64,000 nucleotides of DNA from AE-B3B sp964543295 (GCA_964543295.1 CAZIXA010000009.1:1-64000), one strand, 5' to 3'; counted from the first letter of the stretch, positions 35,296 through 45,110 are shown. Notes: generated by a model not told the origin, from the sequence alone. Translations and numbers: made by a program.

Positions 35296-35612
35296 TCAAA
35301 GGAGATCTTGAGGCAAAAGGTTTTGAACCGCCCTCAGGACCCCTTGCTCTGAATCATCAATGAAAACTTTGTTGCTAAGTATTGCCCTCCAGGCAATTAT
35401 CCTCACCAGATAACTTATCCATAAAGGGGTTATTATCAACATAAAAAGTAAATGTCTTCCCTTTCTTATCTTTCTCGAAATATAGTAAGCCAAGGGGTAG
35501 CTGGCGAGAATGGCCAGAGTCGATGCAATCAAAGCTATCCTACCGCTCCTTAAAAGTATCTTGACATACGATGGCTTCTTTAAAATCTCCAAATAGTTGG
35601 AAAGAGTTAAAA
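35296..35612 (-). pseudogene. Polyamine-type ABC permease fragment (PotB-like)
   Basis: The frame reads as an internal piece of a PotB/PotH-type membrane permease: LSNYLEILKKPSYVKILLRS, a membrane helix IALIASTLAILASYPLAYYI, then a second helix LLFMLIITPLWISYLVRIIA. The reading loses similarity after about 80 residues and neither the true N terminus nor the four C-terminal helices are present. No start codon belongs to it; its left side abuts the DegT gene end. A relic of a lost transporter operon, perhaps once controlled by the nearby TetR regulator. Confidence 0.7.
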
Positions 35613-35620
35613 TATTTGAC

Positions 35621-36802
35621 CTAACCTATTTCTGCCCTACCAGTTACAGGCTTTTTCTTGGCAGATGTCGTCTTAACCGTAACAACCTCATCGATATTAT
35701 CAAAGACCCTGTGAAATGCTTCTATATAGTATTTCATAAGCTCCAGGGGCTGAGGATAAATGGGGTAAGGTTCAGAGCAAATCACCAGAGAATCAGCTAA
35801 TAGCTTCAACGTTTCTGGATAATCGTTTGGATCATAGCTTATCTTTTCTGCATACTGGCAGCTCCAGGGACAGCCTTTGCCATAGCCTCCCTTAAGCTGG
35901 AAGAGAGTCTGACCAGGAATCGGGACAGTTTGCCAGAGGACAGCATCTACCCCCTCTGCCTGCAGGGCCTTCATCACTAGATCTCTGAACTTATCCGGTT
36001 CCATATCTAAACCCAACTCATCTGGATTTAGTCTGATTCTGTATTTATGATAAATATGGGTCCTATAATTCCATCCCATGGTGTAGGCATTGTATTTTCT
36101 TCCCTCCTCAGGTTTAAGGAACTCTCCAAACATCCTCACCATGTTTGCTTTACCCCTGTATTCTTCATTATTAGTAACAAAAAGGCCACCTTCTCCTCCC
36201 GGCATATTCTTGGTAGAATTTAAGCTAAAAGCTGCCATATCACTGAAATTGCCAGTCTTTTTATCATGATACAATGCTCCATGAGACTGAGCGGCATCCT
36301 CTATCACAACGAGATGGTGCTTTTTGGCAATCTCATTTATCTCGTCCATATCTGCCGGCAGGCCATGAATGTGAACAGGCATAATAGCCTTTGTCCTGGA
36401 GCCAATCTTTTCTTCTATCTTTTTTGGATCGACATTGAAGGTCTTAGGATCGATATCCACAAAAACAGGTATGGCATTATGATGGAGGACCGCCACTGCG
36501 GAAGCTAGAAATGAAAAGGCTGAGGTAATAACCTCATCCCCAGGTCCAAGGCCTGCTGCGGCCACCGCCATATGAAGGGCTGCTGTGCCACTATTTACAG
36601 CTATGCAGTATTTTGTCCCGATATATCTGGCAAAGTCTTCCTGGAGGCCTACCACCTCCGGAGCATAGGGACCCCACAGGATACCTCTATCTAAAACTCC
36701 CATCACCGCCTTCTTATCCTCCTGAGTAATTACTGGCCACCCTACCTTTAATTCCTCACGTACTGTCCTTTTTCCCCCAGCCATAGCTAAATCTCCCGTC
36801 AT
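35621..36802 (-). CDS. DegT/DnrJ/EryC1/StrS-family aminotransferase
   Basis: A PLP-dependent sugar aminotransferase of about 393 residues. The family segments AVNSGTAALHMAVAAAGLGP, VIEDAAQSHGA, and SLNSTKNMPGGEGG with the cofactor-binding lysine are all intact. Members convert keto-sugars or inososes to amino sugars, or act as dehydratases. The start at 36802 (ATG) follows AGGAGG by seven bases; a GTG one codon earlier is less likely. Gene-free DNA flanks it (36806-37100 shows nothing recognisable), and the permease relic lies directly downstream. Confidence 0.85.
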   Translation of the reverse strand: MTGDLAMAGGKRTVREELKVGWPVITQEDKKAVMGVLDRGILWGPYAPEVVGLQEDFARYIGTKYCIAVNSGTAALHMAVAAAGLGPGDEVITSAFSFLASAVAVLHHNAIPVFVDIDPKTFNVDPKKIEEKIGSRTKAIMPVHIHGLPADMDEINEIAKKHHLVVIEDAAQSHGALYHDKKTGNFSDMAAFSLNSTKNMPGGEGGLFVTNNEEYRGKANMVRMFGEFLKPEEGRKYNAYTMGWNYRTHIYHKYRIRLNPDELGLDMEPDKFRDLVMKALQAEGVDAVLWQTVPIPGQTLFQLKGGYGKGCPWSCQYAEKISYDPNDYPETLKLLADSLVICSEPYPIYPQPLELMKYYIEAFHRVFDNIDEVVTVKTTSAKKKPVTGRAEIG

Positions 36803-37100
36803 CACAATACCTCCTCCCTATTTCAGAATTGTATGCCCTTTCTAGCTACGTACCTTACCCTGGGTACAAAGATATTTTTGAGAACAAGAATTGCTGCTCT
36901 CAGAGCTTCCGCATCGTCACCTAGGGTAGAAATTTATCGAACTTTATTCACAATATTTTTAAAGTTGTCCTGTCTCCTCTTAGTATGATAAGAAATTCCT
37001 TTAATCAATCAAGCCTTTCTTCATAATTTTAAGAAAGTCGTAGCTTATTATGGCTAAAATTTAGGAGTGTCTCAGAAGGGAATAAACAACACTAAACCTC

Positions 37101-39347
37101 TTATGTCTGGATATGGTGAGATAGCGCCCTTCTCCATAGCTTCTCTAATTCATCTAGGCCGATATCTATGAGTTTTTTCCCTTTTACACCAATGATGAGT
37201 TTATCTCCCTCTACTTTTCCTAATTTTACCAAGGGAGTTTTATTTTTATGAGCTAGATCCCTTATCTGGTTGAAATTTTCAGGACGGCAGGTGATGACAA
37301 TGCGGGATTGAGTTTCACCAAAAAGTAAACCATCGGTCCTGAGGGACAATGGGAAAAAAGAGGGCAAGAGATCAATAATGGATCCAATTTTCTGATCAGA
37401 GTTCAAGATACAGCACTCAGCCAGAGTCACTGCCAAACCACCTTCAGAGCAATCATGAGCGGAGCTTATTAAACCTACCTTGATCGCCTCAAGGCAAGTT
37501 CTTTGAACTGCTTTTTCTCTATCCAGATTGATTCGGGGTGAATCCCCCATCCTTAAGCCATGAATGAGTTTAAGATATTCACTTCCCCCCAGATCATCCT
37601 CGCACTCTCCCAAAAGGATGACTAAATCTCCTTCTCTTTTAAAATCCGGGCTGCGGTAGCGGTCCACATCCTCAAGCAAACCCAGCATCCCTACCACGGG
37701 GGTTGGATCAATGGCTCCTTTGGGATTCTCATTGTAGAAACTAACATTACCCCCCGTCACCGGGGTGCCAAGCCTGCGGCAAGACTCAGCCATTCCTTCC
37801 ACGCATCTTTTAAACTGCCAAAAAATCTCTGGCTTAGTAGGACTACCAAAATTAAGGCAATTGGTGATAGCCAGGGGCTCAGCCCCAGAGCAAACCACAT
37901 TTCTGGCTGCTTCTGCTACAGCAATCTTTCCCCCCTCATAGGGATTAAGATAACAGTAAGTACCGTTGCCATCAAAGGTTAAGGCGATGGCCTTTTTCGT
38001 TCCTTTGATTCTTATAAGGACACAATCACTACCGGGAAGAAGAACGGTGTTGGTTCTCACCATATGGTCGTACTGTTGATAAACCCATTCTTTGGAGGAG
38101 ATGGTGGGCGATCCGAGGAGTTTTTTCAAAACATCATTACAGTCCGGGGATTGGGGAAGCTCTGAAATTTTAAAACTCCTGGTCCGGGATAAATACTCTG
38201 GTCTTTTCTCCTTTCTGGCATAGACCGGTGCCTCTTTAACCAGAGCCCTGGCGGGAATCTGAGCCACTATCTTATCCTTATTGAGCACCCGCAAAAGACC
38301 ATCAACAGTTACCTTACCGATATTCACAGCATGAAGATCCCACTTTCCTAAAATCTTCTTGGCCAGCTTCTCCTTTTCGCGTCTAATAATGAGAACCATC
38401 CGCTCCTGTGATTCAGACAACATTACCTCATAGGACATCATTCCCGTCTCCCTTTTGGGCACAAGAGAGATATCTATCTCAATGCCAGAACCTCCTCTGG
38501 AGGCCATCTCGGAGCTCGAGGAGGTAAGCCCAGCTGCTCCCATATCCTGCATAGCCACCACTGCCCCGGTGTTCAAAAGCTCCAGGCAAGCTTCAACGAG
38601 TAACTTTTCCCGGAAGGGATCCCCTATCTGAACCGCAGGTCTATCTCTATCTGATTCCTCGGTCAGTTCTCGGGAGGCAAAGCTGGCCCCTCCCAGGCCA
38701 TCCCGACCGGTGTCTGCGCCTACGTAAAGAACAGGATTTCCCACCCCGGTTGCCCTAGCCTTAACGAGGTCATCTTTTCTGGCTACCCCCACACACATCA
38801 CGTTCACCACGGGATTGCCCTCATAAGTCTCATCGAAATAGACCTCCCCTCCCACTGTGGGAATGCCAATGCAATTGCCGTAAGCAGCAATTCCACCTAC
38901 TACACCACTAAATAAATAACGGTTGCGGCCATTCTCTAAATGACCAAAACGGAGGGAATCAAGAAGGGCAACAGGGCGGGCACCCATGGTAAAAATATCT
39001 CTGATGATGCCTCCCACACCGGTAGCTGCACCTTGAAAGGGCTCTACTGCCGAGGGATGATTGTGGGATTCTGCCTTCATTACCACGGCTAGTCCATCAC
39101 CGATATCGATAACTCCAGCATTTTCTTCCCCTGCCTTGACTAAAATGTTCTCACCCGAGGTCGGAAAGAGTTTCAAAACCGGTTTTGAACTCTTGTAACT
39201 ACAATGCTCACTCCACATTACCGAAAAGATGCCGAGTTCCGTAAAATTTGGCTCACGAGAAAGAATTCCCTTGATCTTCTCGTATTCCTCCTCGGTTAGC
39301 CCATGAGCTTTTACCAGCTCCAGAGTTATTTTTTCAGGTTCTTTCAA
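37101..39347 (-). CDS. purL: Phosphoribosylformylglycinamidine synthase subunit PurL
   Basis: Large subunit of the three-part PurSQL formylglycinamidine ribonucleotide synthase, 748 residues, the usual length for the short PurL. Signatures are MWSEHCSYKSSKP near residue 45, GVGGIIRDIFTMGARPVA, and MQDMGAAGLTSSSSEMA. It catalyses the fourth step of purine synthesis with PurQ and PurS. The start is TTG, immediately after the TAA of nrdG, so it depends on read-through of nrdDG. It is the last gene of the guaA-purS-purQ-nrdD-nrdG-purL array. Confidence 0.95.
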   Translation of the reverse strand: MKEPEKITLELVKAHGLTEEEYEKIKGILSREPNFTELGIFSVMWSEHCSYKSSKPVLKLFPTSGENILVKAGEENAGVIDIGDGLAVVMKAESHNHPSAVEPFQGAATGVGGIIRDIFTMGARPVALLDSLRFGHLENGRNRYLFSGVVGGIAAYGNCIGIPTVGGEVYFDETYEGNPVVNVMCVGVARKDDLVKARATGVGNPVLYVGADTGRDGLGGASFASRELTEESDRDRPAVQIGDPFREKLLVEACLELLNTGAVVAMQDMGAAGLTSSSSEMASRGGSGIEIDISLVPKRETGMMSYEVMLSESQERMVLIIRREKEKLAKKILGKWDLHAVNIGKVTVDGLLRVLNKDKIVAQIPARALVKEAPVYARKEKRPEYLSRTRSFKISELPQSPDCNDVLKKLLGSPTISSKEWVYQQYDHMVRTNTVLLPGSDCVLIRIKGTKKAIALTFDGNGTYCYLNPYEGGKIAVAEAARNVVCSGAEPLAITNCLNFGSPTKPEIFWQFKRCVEGMAESCRRLGTPVTGGNVSFYNENPKGAIDPTPVVGMLGLLEDVDRYRSPDFKREGDLVILLGECEDDLGGSEYLKLIHGLRMGDSPRINLDREKAVQRTCLEAIKVGLISSAHDCSEGGLAVTLAECCILNSDQKIGSIIDLLPSFFPLSLRTDGLLFGETQSRIVITCRPENFNQIRDLAHKNKTPLVKLGKVEGDKLIIGVKGKKLIDIGLDELEKLWRRALSHHIQT

Positions 39348-40055
39348 TTACACACCTCTAATTTCGCAGGACTCCACATAATCGGCAATTTTCTCTTTCA
39401 TTTCCTCCAGTTTGTCTTTAGAATACGGCTCTATCTTTTCATATTGCTTATCGAGAGTCATCTTGGGCGCAAACTGCTGTAAGACATATTTTCTGGCACC
39501 TTCAAGGCCTCTGGCAATGGAGATGACATCTTCCTGGTCAACAAGTCCTGGAACAACGGTAGTTCTCAATTCATAATCAATATTTGAGCTTAACAAGATT
39601 TTCAGACTTTCCTTCACGGCCACAAACAGTGGCTCATCAACAATTCCCGCTGCCTTCCTATATTTTTCCCACTCAAAGGGTGCCTTGATATCCAGAGCAA
39701 GATAGTCTACCAGACTTCTTTCCACCAAACCCCTCAACATCCCAGGATTGGTACCATTGGTCTCAATTTCTACTAAAAAACTTTCTTTTTTGATCTTGCT
39801 CACAAAACTAGGAAGATCTTTCTCCAGCATCGGTTCTCCCCCGGTAACCGCCAGACCATCCAGCCATTTTCTTTTAGATAAGAGATGGTCTATGACCTCT
39901 TTTTCGCTGATAGAAGGAAGGCTCTGAGAATTAAGTACCAGATCTGGATTCTGACAAAATGGGCATCTAAAATTGCAACTTCCTATAAATGCCACGGAGA
40001 CGATTTTGCCCGGATATTCTATCAAAGAAGTCTTAATAAAACCCTTAAACTCCAT
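39348..40055 (-). CDS. nrdG: Anaerobic ribonucleotide reductase activating protein
   Basis: A 235-residue radical SAM activase. The cluster motif is CNFRCPFCQ (CxxxCxxC) near residue 28, followed by TGGEPMLEKDL. It generates the glycyl radical on NrdD. This is the longer form often labelled pyruvate-formate-lyase-activating-like; adjacency to nrdD, 155 bases upstream, assigns the partner. The stop codon TAA abuts the purL TTG. Confidence 0.88.
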   Translation of the reverse strand: MEFKGFIKTSLIEYPGKIVSVAFIGSCNFRCPFCQNPDLVLNSQSLPSISEKEVIDHLLSKRKWLDGLAVTGGEPMLEKDLPSFVSKIKKESFLVEIETNGTNPGMLRGLVERSLVDYLALDIKAPFEWEKYRKAAGIVDEPLFVAVKESLKILLSSNIDYELRTTVVPGLVDQEDVISIARGLEGARKYVLQQFAPKMTLDKQYEKIEPYSKDKLEEMKEKIADYVESCEIRGV

Positions 40056-40210
40056 CTAAAATCTCAATTCAGATCAGTCTTATCATATTTCGCTGCAAAT
40101 TTTTTTCTGTTATTTCATCAAGTTTTTCTTTTTGATTTATCTCTGGGCACTCTGCGATCTTTGCGGTGGAAGGTTACGACTTGTCACAAGAAAAGTTCAT
40201 CTGTGAAAAT

Positions 40211-42328
40211 TTAGTCCAATCTTGTGGCTCCTACAGCAAGCTCCTTTTCTAAGGCTATCTTTTCTTTATATTCCAGTCTCTGCCTGAATTCTTCCTGTTT
40301 ACCCTCATTCCAGTTCCTCACGGGTCTAAAGTATCCTACCACCCGGCTGTAGACTTCCGTTTCTTTTCCACAGGTTGGACAACGAAAATGTTCCCCCACC
40401 AGATACCCATGGTCAGAGCAGATAGAATAAGTCGGCGTTATGGTAATATAGGGAAGTCTACTATTGTAGGCTATCTTTTTAAGTAATTTTTTCGCCGACT
40501 CTCCCGAGGACATCCTTTCCCCTAAGAACACATGGAATACAGTTCCTCCAGTATATAAAGTTTGCAGCTCCTCCTGATGTTCTAAAGCTTCCATTACGTC
40601 CTCGGTCTTATTCACCGGAAGAAGAGTAGAATTGGTATAGTAAGGAACTCCCTTGCCAGCAGTGATAATATCAGGATATTTTCTCTTATCAATTCTGGGT
40701 AGACGATAGGAAACTCCTTCCGCCGGCACCGCCTCTAGATTATAAATATGGCCTGTCTCTTCCTGAAAATCAGAAAGTTTCGCCTTCATAAATTTTAAGG
40801 TTTCTACAGCGAAACTTTTGCCTTCCTCAGAAGCTATATCTTTTCCCAACAGGTTTAAACAAGCCTCATTCATACCAACCGGACCAATGGTGGAGAAGTG
40901 ATTTTTTAAGGTCCCTAAGTATCTTTTAGTATATGGCAAAAGGCCCCCTTTCATATTCTTTTCCACTATTTCTCTTTTCGTTTCCAGAGAAATCTTAGCC
41001 AGACCCATCAAGTATTCTAATCTTTCGAAAAATTCATCTTTATTTTTGGAGAGATAGGCAATTCTCGGTATGTTGATAGTAACAACGCCTACACTCCCTG
41101 TGGAGTCACCTGAGCCAAAAAGTCCTCCCGTGATATTTCTATCTAATTGTCTTAAGTTTAGGCGAAGCCGACAACACATCGATCTTATATCGCTGGGATT
41201 GAGGTCACTGTTGATAAAATTCGAAAAATAACCGAGGCCGTACTTCGCCGTCATCTCAAAAAGTAGTCTTGCGTTCTCCGCTTCCCAGTCAAAATCTCGG
41301 GTTAGGTTGTAGGTGGGAATAGGAAAGGTAAAAGGCCTCCCCTTCATATCCCCTTCCGTTAAAACTTCAATGAAGGCTTTATTGATTAGGTTCATCTCCT
41401 TTTGATAATCATCATAGGTTTCCTCCAGCAGCTTCCCTCCCCAGACAATCGGCTTACGGGCAAGGTCTCTGGGAACAGTCCAGTCAAAAGTTAAATTTAC
41501 AAAGGGACTTTGGCCACCCCATCTAGAAGCTATATTCACATTGAAAACGAATTTCTGAATAGCCTGCTTAATCTCTCTATAACTTAATTTATCTTTTCTT
41601 ATAAAAGGTGCCAGATAAGTATCTATGGAATTAAATGCCTGGGCTCCTGCCCATTCGTTTTGCAGGGTACCAATGAAATTCACCATTTGAAGAAGTGCGG
41701 TATCCAGATGCTTTGCTGGCTTAGATTCTATTATTCCGGGAACACCATTAAATCCTTCGTAAAGTAGTTTGCTTAAGGACCATCCTGCACAATAGCCGGT
41801 GATGCCAAAATATAAATCATGCAGGTGAATGTCGCCATTACGGTGAGCATCCGCTATCTCCATAGAATAAATCCTATCCAGGGTATAATCAGTAACCACC
41901 GAGCCGGCTACATGGAGCATAAGCCCGGACATAGAGTATCCTATGTTACTATTTTCCCTCACTCGCCAATCTATCTGAGAAAGATAATCACTCACTATCT
42001 TTTCTACCTCTAGAAAAGTAGTTTTAATTTTTCTCAGACTCTCGTGCTGTTTTCGATAAAGGATATAGGCTTTGGCTGTCCGGGCGTGTCCTTCTTCAAT
42101 TAAAACTTTTTCTACCAGATCCTGAACATCTTCCACGCCGGGAATCTCCCGGGGGAATTTTTCCTCCAGCAGAGCCACTACCCGATTGGATAACCTCTGG
42201 GCCAATCTCCTGTCCCTTCCCCCTACCGCCTGAGCAGCAGCCCAAATAGCCTTGGTAATTTTTTCCTTATCAAAATCAACTACTCTTCCGTCTCTTTTAC
42301 GAATTTGGGCAATTTTTATAGATGTCAT
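40211..42328 (-). CDS. nrdD: Anaerobic ribonucleoside-triphosphate reductase
   Basis: Class III ribonucleotide reductase, 705 residues, making deoxynucleotides without oxygen. An ATP-cone lies at the N terminus (RKRDGRVVDFDKEKITKAIW). The C-terminal zinc site is CSDHGYLVGEHFRCPTCG, and the glycyl-radical region is RVVGYFRPVRNWNEGK. Active-site NCN-like cysteine segments such as DIRSMCCRLRLN are present. It starts 12 bases after purQ. No aerobic reductase is seen in the window, which supports an anaerobic lifestyle. Confidence 0.95.
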   Translation of the reverse strand: MTSIKIAQIRKRDGRVVDFDKEKITKAIWAAAQAVGGRDRRLAQRLSNRVVALLEEKFPREIPGVEDVQDLVEKVLIEEGHARTAKAYILYRKQHESLRKIKTTFLEVEKIVSDYLSQIDWRVRENSNIGYSMSGLMLHVAGSVVTDYTLDRIYSMEIADAHRNGDIHLHDLYFGITGYCAGWSLSKLLYEGFNGVPGIIESKPAKHLDTALLQMVNFIGTLQNEWAGAQAFNSIDTYLAPFIRKDKLSYREIKQAIQKFVFNVNIASRWGGQSPFVNLTFDWTVPRDLARKPIVWGGKLLEETYDDYQKEMNLINKAFIEVLTEGDMKGRPFTFPIPTYNLTRDFDWEAENARLLFEMTAKYGLGYFSNFINSDLNPSDIRSMCCRLRLNLRQLDRNITGGLFGSGDSTGSVGVVTINIPRIAYLSKNKDEFFERLEYLMGLAKISLETKREIVEKNMKGGLLPYTKRYLGTLKNHFSTIGPVGMNEACLNLLGKDIASEEGKSFAVETLKFMKAKLSDFQEETGHIYNLEAVPAEGVSYRLPRIDKRKYPDIITAGKGVPYYTNSTLLPVNKTEDVMEALEHQEELQTLYTGGTVFHVFLGERMSSGESAKKLLKKIAYNSRLPYITITPTYSICSDHGYLVGEHFRCPTCGKETEVYSRVVGYFRPVRNWNEGKQEEFRQRLEYKEKIALEKELAVGATRLD

Positions 42329-42340
42329 CTCTCATTCTCC

Positions 42341-43042
42341 TTATTCAAATTTTCCTTCCATACTTTTTATCACTGACTCAAAAATGAGTCTACCATCCTC
42401 TGAACCAAGAATGGACTCAGATGCTCTTTCAGGATGGGGCATCATACCCATAATATTGCCGTCTTTATTGCAGATACCAGCTATAGCCTCCTTTGATCCA
42501 TTAGGATTGGACTCCTCAGAGACAGTTCCATCCTCACTGCAATATCTAAAAATAATTTGATTATTTTTCCTCAATTCCTGGAGGGTCTCATCATCCGCAT
42601 AGTAATTTCCTTCAATATGAGCAATAGGGATCTTAAGAACCTGTCCTCTACGACATAGGTTGGTGTAAGGGGTTTGGGGGTTCTCTACCCGAATATGGAT
42701 AAATTTACAGACAAACTGAAGATTCTTATTCCTGATCACGGCCCCGGGTAATAGACCCGCCTCAAGCAGAATCTGGAATCCGTTACATATCCCTATCACC
42801 AACCCTCCTTCTCGGGCATAAGCTTCCACCAAACTCATCACTGGAGAAAACCTGGCTATAGCTCCGGTACGAAGATAATCCCCATAGGAAAAGCCCCCGG
42901 GAAGAATAACACAGTCATAACCAGCCAGATTTTTTTCTTTATGCCAGACAAAATCAACCTCTTTCCCCAATAGGTGCTTAACCACCCAGTAGCAGTCATA
43001 GTCACAGTTTGAGCCAGGAAAAACAACTACTCCAAACCTCAT
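42341..43042 (-). CDS. purQ: Phosphoribosylformylglycinamidine synthase subunit PurQ
   Basis: Glutaminase subunit of the PurSQL complex, about 233 residues. The class I amidotransferase triad is seen: cysteine in VIGICNGFQILLEAGLLPG, and the histidine/glutamate in MPHPERASE. The N terminus FGVVVFPGSNCDYD is diagnostic. The ATG at 43042 overlaps the purS stop (ATGA), making it a better start than the GTG three codons earlier. Confidence 0.95.
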   Translation of the reverse strand: MRFGVVVFPGSNCDYDCYWVVKHLLGKEVDFVWHKEKNLAGYDCVILPGGFSYGDYLRTGAIARFSPVMSLVEAYAREGGLVIGICNGFQILLEAGLLPGAVIRNKNLQFVCKFIHIRVENPQTPYTNLCRRGQVLKIPIAHIEGNYYADDETLQELRKNNQIIFRYCSEDGTVSEESNPNGSKEAIAGICNKDGNIMGMMPHPERASESILGSEDGRLIFESVIKSMEGKFE

Positions 43043-43296
43043 TTTCCACACTTCTCCTCAATTTCATACCTATAATCCTCAATAACCGGATTGGCTAAAA
43101 GTTTAGCACACATCTGCTTTAAATCACTTTCCGCTTTCTCTTTATCTTTAGTATTCAGCCTCATCTGAATGTATTTCCCCATGCGTACATTAGAAATGCC
43201 TTTATATCCCAGTGACTCCAGAGCTCCCTTTATAGTTATCCCCTGAGGATCAACTACTCCTTCTTTGAAAGTAATATATATCTTTGCTTCAAACAC
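43039..43296 (-). CDS. purS: Phosphoribosylformylglycinamidine synthase subunit PurS
   Basis: The 85-residue small subunit that bridges PurL and PurQ. Characteristic text: ITFKEGVVDPQGITIKGALE, then SLGYKGISNVRMGKYIQM. Its stop overlaps the purQ start. Presence of PurS confirms the multi-subunit FGAM synthase type. A possible leader hairpin lies between guaA and this gene. Confidence 0.93.
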   Translation of the reverse strand: MFEAKIYITFKEGVVDPQGITIKGALESLGYKGISNVRMGKYIQMRLNTKDKEKAESDLKQMCAKLLANPVIEDYRYEIEEKCGK

Positions 43297-43316
43297 CTCA
43301 TTCCCCTATCTTTACC

Positions 43317-43371
43317 CCGTTAGAAAGAAGGATCTGTCCACCCCCTCCGTTGAAGATGTTGTCTCTAACGG
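43317..43371 (-). promoter_or_regulatory. Inverted repeat in the guaA-purS spacer
   Basis: CCGTTAGA (43317-43324) and TCTAACGG (43364-43371) are perfect complements 39 bases apart, in the 85-base gap before purS. It may form a long hairpin in the message between guaA and purS. I do not recognise it as a known purine riboswitch. Confidence 0.35.
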
Positions 43372-43381
43372 TGTTTATCTC

Positions 43382-44935
43382 TTACTCCCATTCGATGGTG
43401 CTGGGAGGCTTAGAACTAATGTCGTAGACCACCCGGTTTACCCCTTTTACCTCATTAATGATACGGTGAGAAATCCTTTCCAAGAGATCATAAGGAACCC
43501 TGGCCCAATCAGCCGTCATCCCATCCAGACTGGTGACGATTCGCAAAGCCACAGTATATTCGTAGGTGCGCTCATCCCCCATTACTCCCACACTTTTTAT
43601 GGGTAGGAGTAAGGCAAATGACTGCCAGATTTCCGGGAACTTCTCATATTTTTGCATCTCCGCCGTAACTATTGCGTCAGCCTCACGGAGAATTTGGAGC
43701 CGCGGTCTGGTAACTTCTCCCATAATCCTCACCGCAAGACCCGGGCCCGGGAAAGGCTGTCGATTCAAAATCTTTTCTGGCAACCCCAATTGCTTAGCCA
43801 GAATCCTCACCTCATCCTTAAATAGATCCTTTAAAGGTTCGAGAAGCTTAAAATGAAGATCACTGGGGAGACCTCCCACATTATGATGGCTTTTGATCGT
43901 AGCTGATGGCCCACCTTTTGCCGAGCGACTCTCAATCACATCTGGATATAGAGTGCCTTGAGCGAGAAACTCCACCTTACCCATTTTCCTGGCTTCCTCT
44001 CTAAAGACCCCAATAAATTCCTCACCAATAACCTTTCTTTTTCTCTCCGGATCAGATATTCCAGCTAATTTGCTCAAGAACCTCTCCCCTGCCTCCACAT
44101 AATGCAGGTTCAGGTGAAAGTGACGAGTAAAGGTATTGATCACCTCCTCTACCTCCCCCTGACGGAGAAGACCATTGTTGACAAAAACACATCCCAATCT
44201 GTCTCCAATGGCCCTGTCCACCAATACGGCCGTCACTGACGAATCCACCCCTCCACTTAAACCGCAGATAACTTTTTGGTTGCCCACCTTCTTTCTCATC
44301 CTCTCCAGCGAATAATCAATGAAGGAACTCATGGTCCACTGGGGGGAGCATTCGCATATCTTAAAGAGAAAATTCTGAATCATCTTTTTTCCCTGTGGAG
44401 TATGGGCAACCTCGGGATGGAATTGAACTCCATAGAATCTGCGTTTCTTGTCTCTCATACTAGCTACAGGGCAATTTTCGGTACGGGCAATTACCTCGAA
44501 GCCGGAAGGAAGTTTGGCTACTCGATCCCCATGGCTCATCCAGGCAATCAGAGGAGACTTCAGTCCGTAGAATAGATCTTCATCCTCCCCTATGGTAAGC
44601 TCGCTTTTTCCATATTCCCTTTTCTTAGCCGAAGCAACCTCACCCCCTAAAAGCCAAGCCAGAAGCTGCATGCCATAGCAGATTCCTAAAACAGGGATTC
44701 CTAATTCAAGAATCTTTCGATGGGGAAAGGGAGCTCCTTTTTGGGCCACACTGGCCGGACCACCGGATAAGATGATACCCTTAGGATTTAGGCTGACCAA
44801 TTCAGAAGGCGTTATATTAAAGGGAAAAAACTCACAGTAAACTTTGCTTTCCCTCACCCGGCGGGCAATAAGCTGATTGTACTGGGAGCCAAAATCAAGA
44901 ATGGCTATCATCTCCCCAAAAAGTTTGTCAGACAT
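43382..44935 (-). CDS. guaA: GMP synthase (glutamine-hydrolysing)
   Basis: Converts XMP to GMP, 517 residues from this start. The N-terminal amidotransferase has GICYGMQLLAWLLGG and FHPEVAHTPQG; the ATP pyrophosphatase loop is CGLSGGVDSSVTAVL; the C-terminal dimerisation domain includes RQPFPGPGLAVRIMGEV and ends DISSKPPSTIEWE. The frame extends to a TTG at 44959 but that part overlaps a hisH relic. The ATG at 44935 follows GGGAG and its upstream TAATG junction. It heads the purine/nrd array. Confidence 0.95.
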   Translation of the reverse strand: MSDKLFGEMIAILDFGSQYNQLIARRVRESKVYCEFFPFNITPSELVSLNPKGIILSGGPASVAQKGAPFPHRKILELGIPVLGICYGMQLLAWLLGGEVASAKKREYGKSELTIGEDEDLFYGLKSPLIAWMSHGDRVAKLPSGFEVIARTENCPVASMRDKKRRFYGVQFHPEVAHTPQGKKMIQNFLFKICECSPQWTMSSFIDYSLERMRKKVGNQKVICGLSGGVDSSVTAVLVDRAIGDRLGCVFVNNGLLRQGEVEEVINTFTRHFHLNLHYVEAGERFLSKLAGISDPERKRKVIGEEFIGVFREEARKMGKVEFLAQGTLYPDVIESRSAKGGPSATIKSHHNVGGLPSDLHFKLLEPLKDLFKDEVRILAKQLGLPEKILNRQPFPGPGLAVRIMGEVTRPRLQILREADAIVTAEMQKYEKFPEIWQSFALLLPIKSVGVMGDERTYEYTVALRIVTSLDGMTADWARVPYDLLERISHRIINEVKGVNRVVYDISSKPPSTIEWE

Positions 44936-44951
44936 TAACCTACTCCCTGAA

Positions 44952-45110
44952 TCATACAATCCCTAAAGGCCCCCCTCCAGGCAGGACCACTCCCTCGGAA
45001 TTAAGAATCTTTCCGGCACTACTGGTAACCAGAGCTTCTTCTCCCACCTTTTGCAGAGCTTTCTCTACACTTCTCAAGTTTCCCATTCCATAATCAACGA
45101 CGGCTATCAT
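44952..45110 (-). pseudogene. hisH: Truncated hisH (imidazole glycerol phosphate synthase glutaminase)
   Basis: A 52-codon frame starting at 45110 reads MIAVVDYGMGNLRSVEKALQ and continues to GVVLPGGG, the unmistakable N terminus of HisH. A one-base shift in a run of six G breaks it; in the shifted frame the family text AFRDCM resumes for a few codons and then ends in TAA overlapping the guaA ATG (TAATG). The catalytic cysteine region and everything after is missing. The remnant thus became the leader of guaA. Confidence 0.8.

Noticed and set aside
43297..43381. Purine riboswitch before purS
   Set aside because: The conserved loop and junction bases are absent; only a simple inverted repeat remains.
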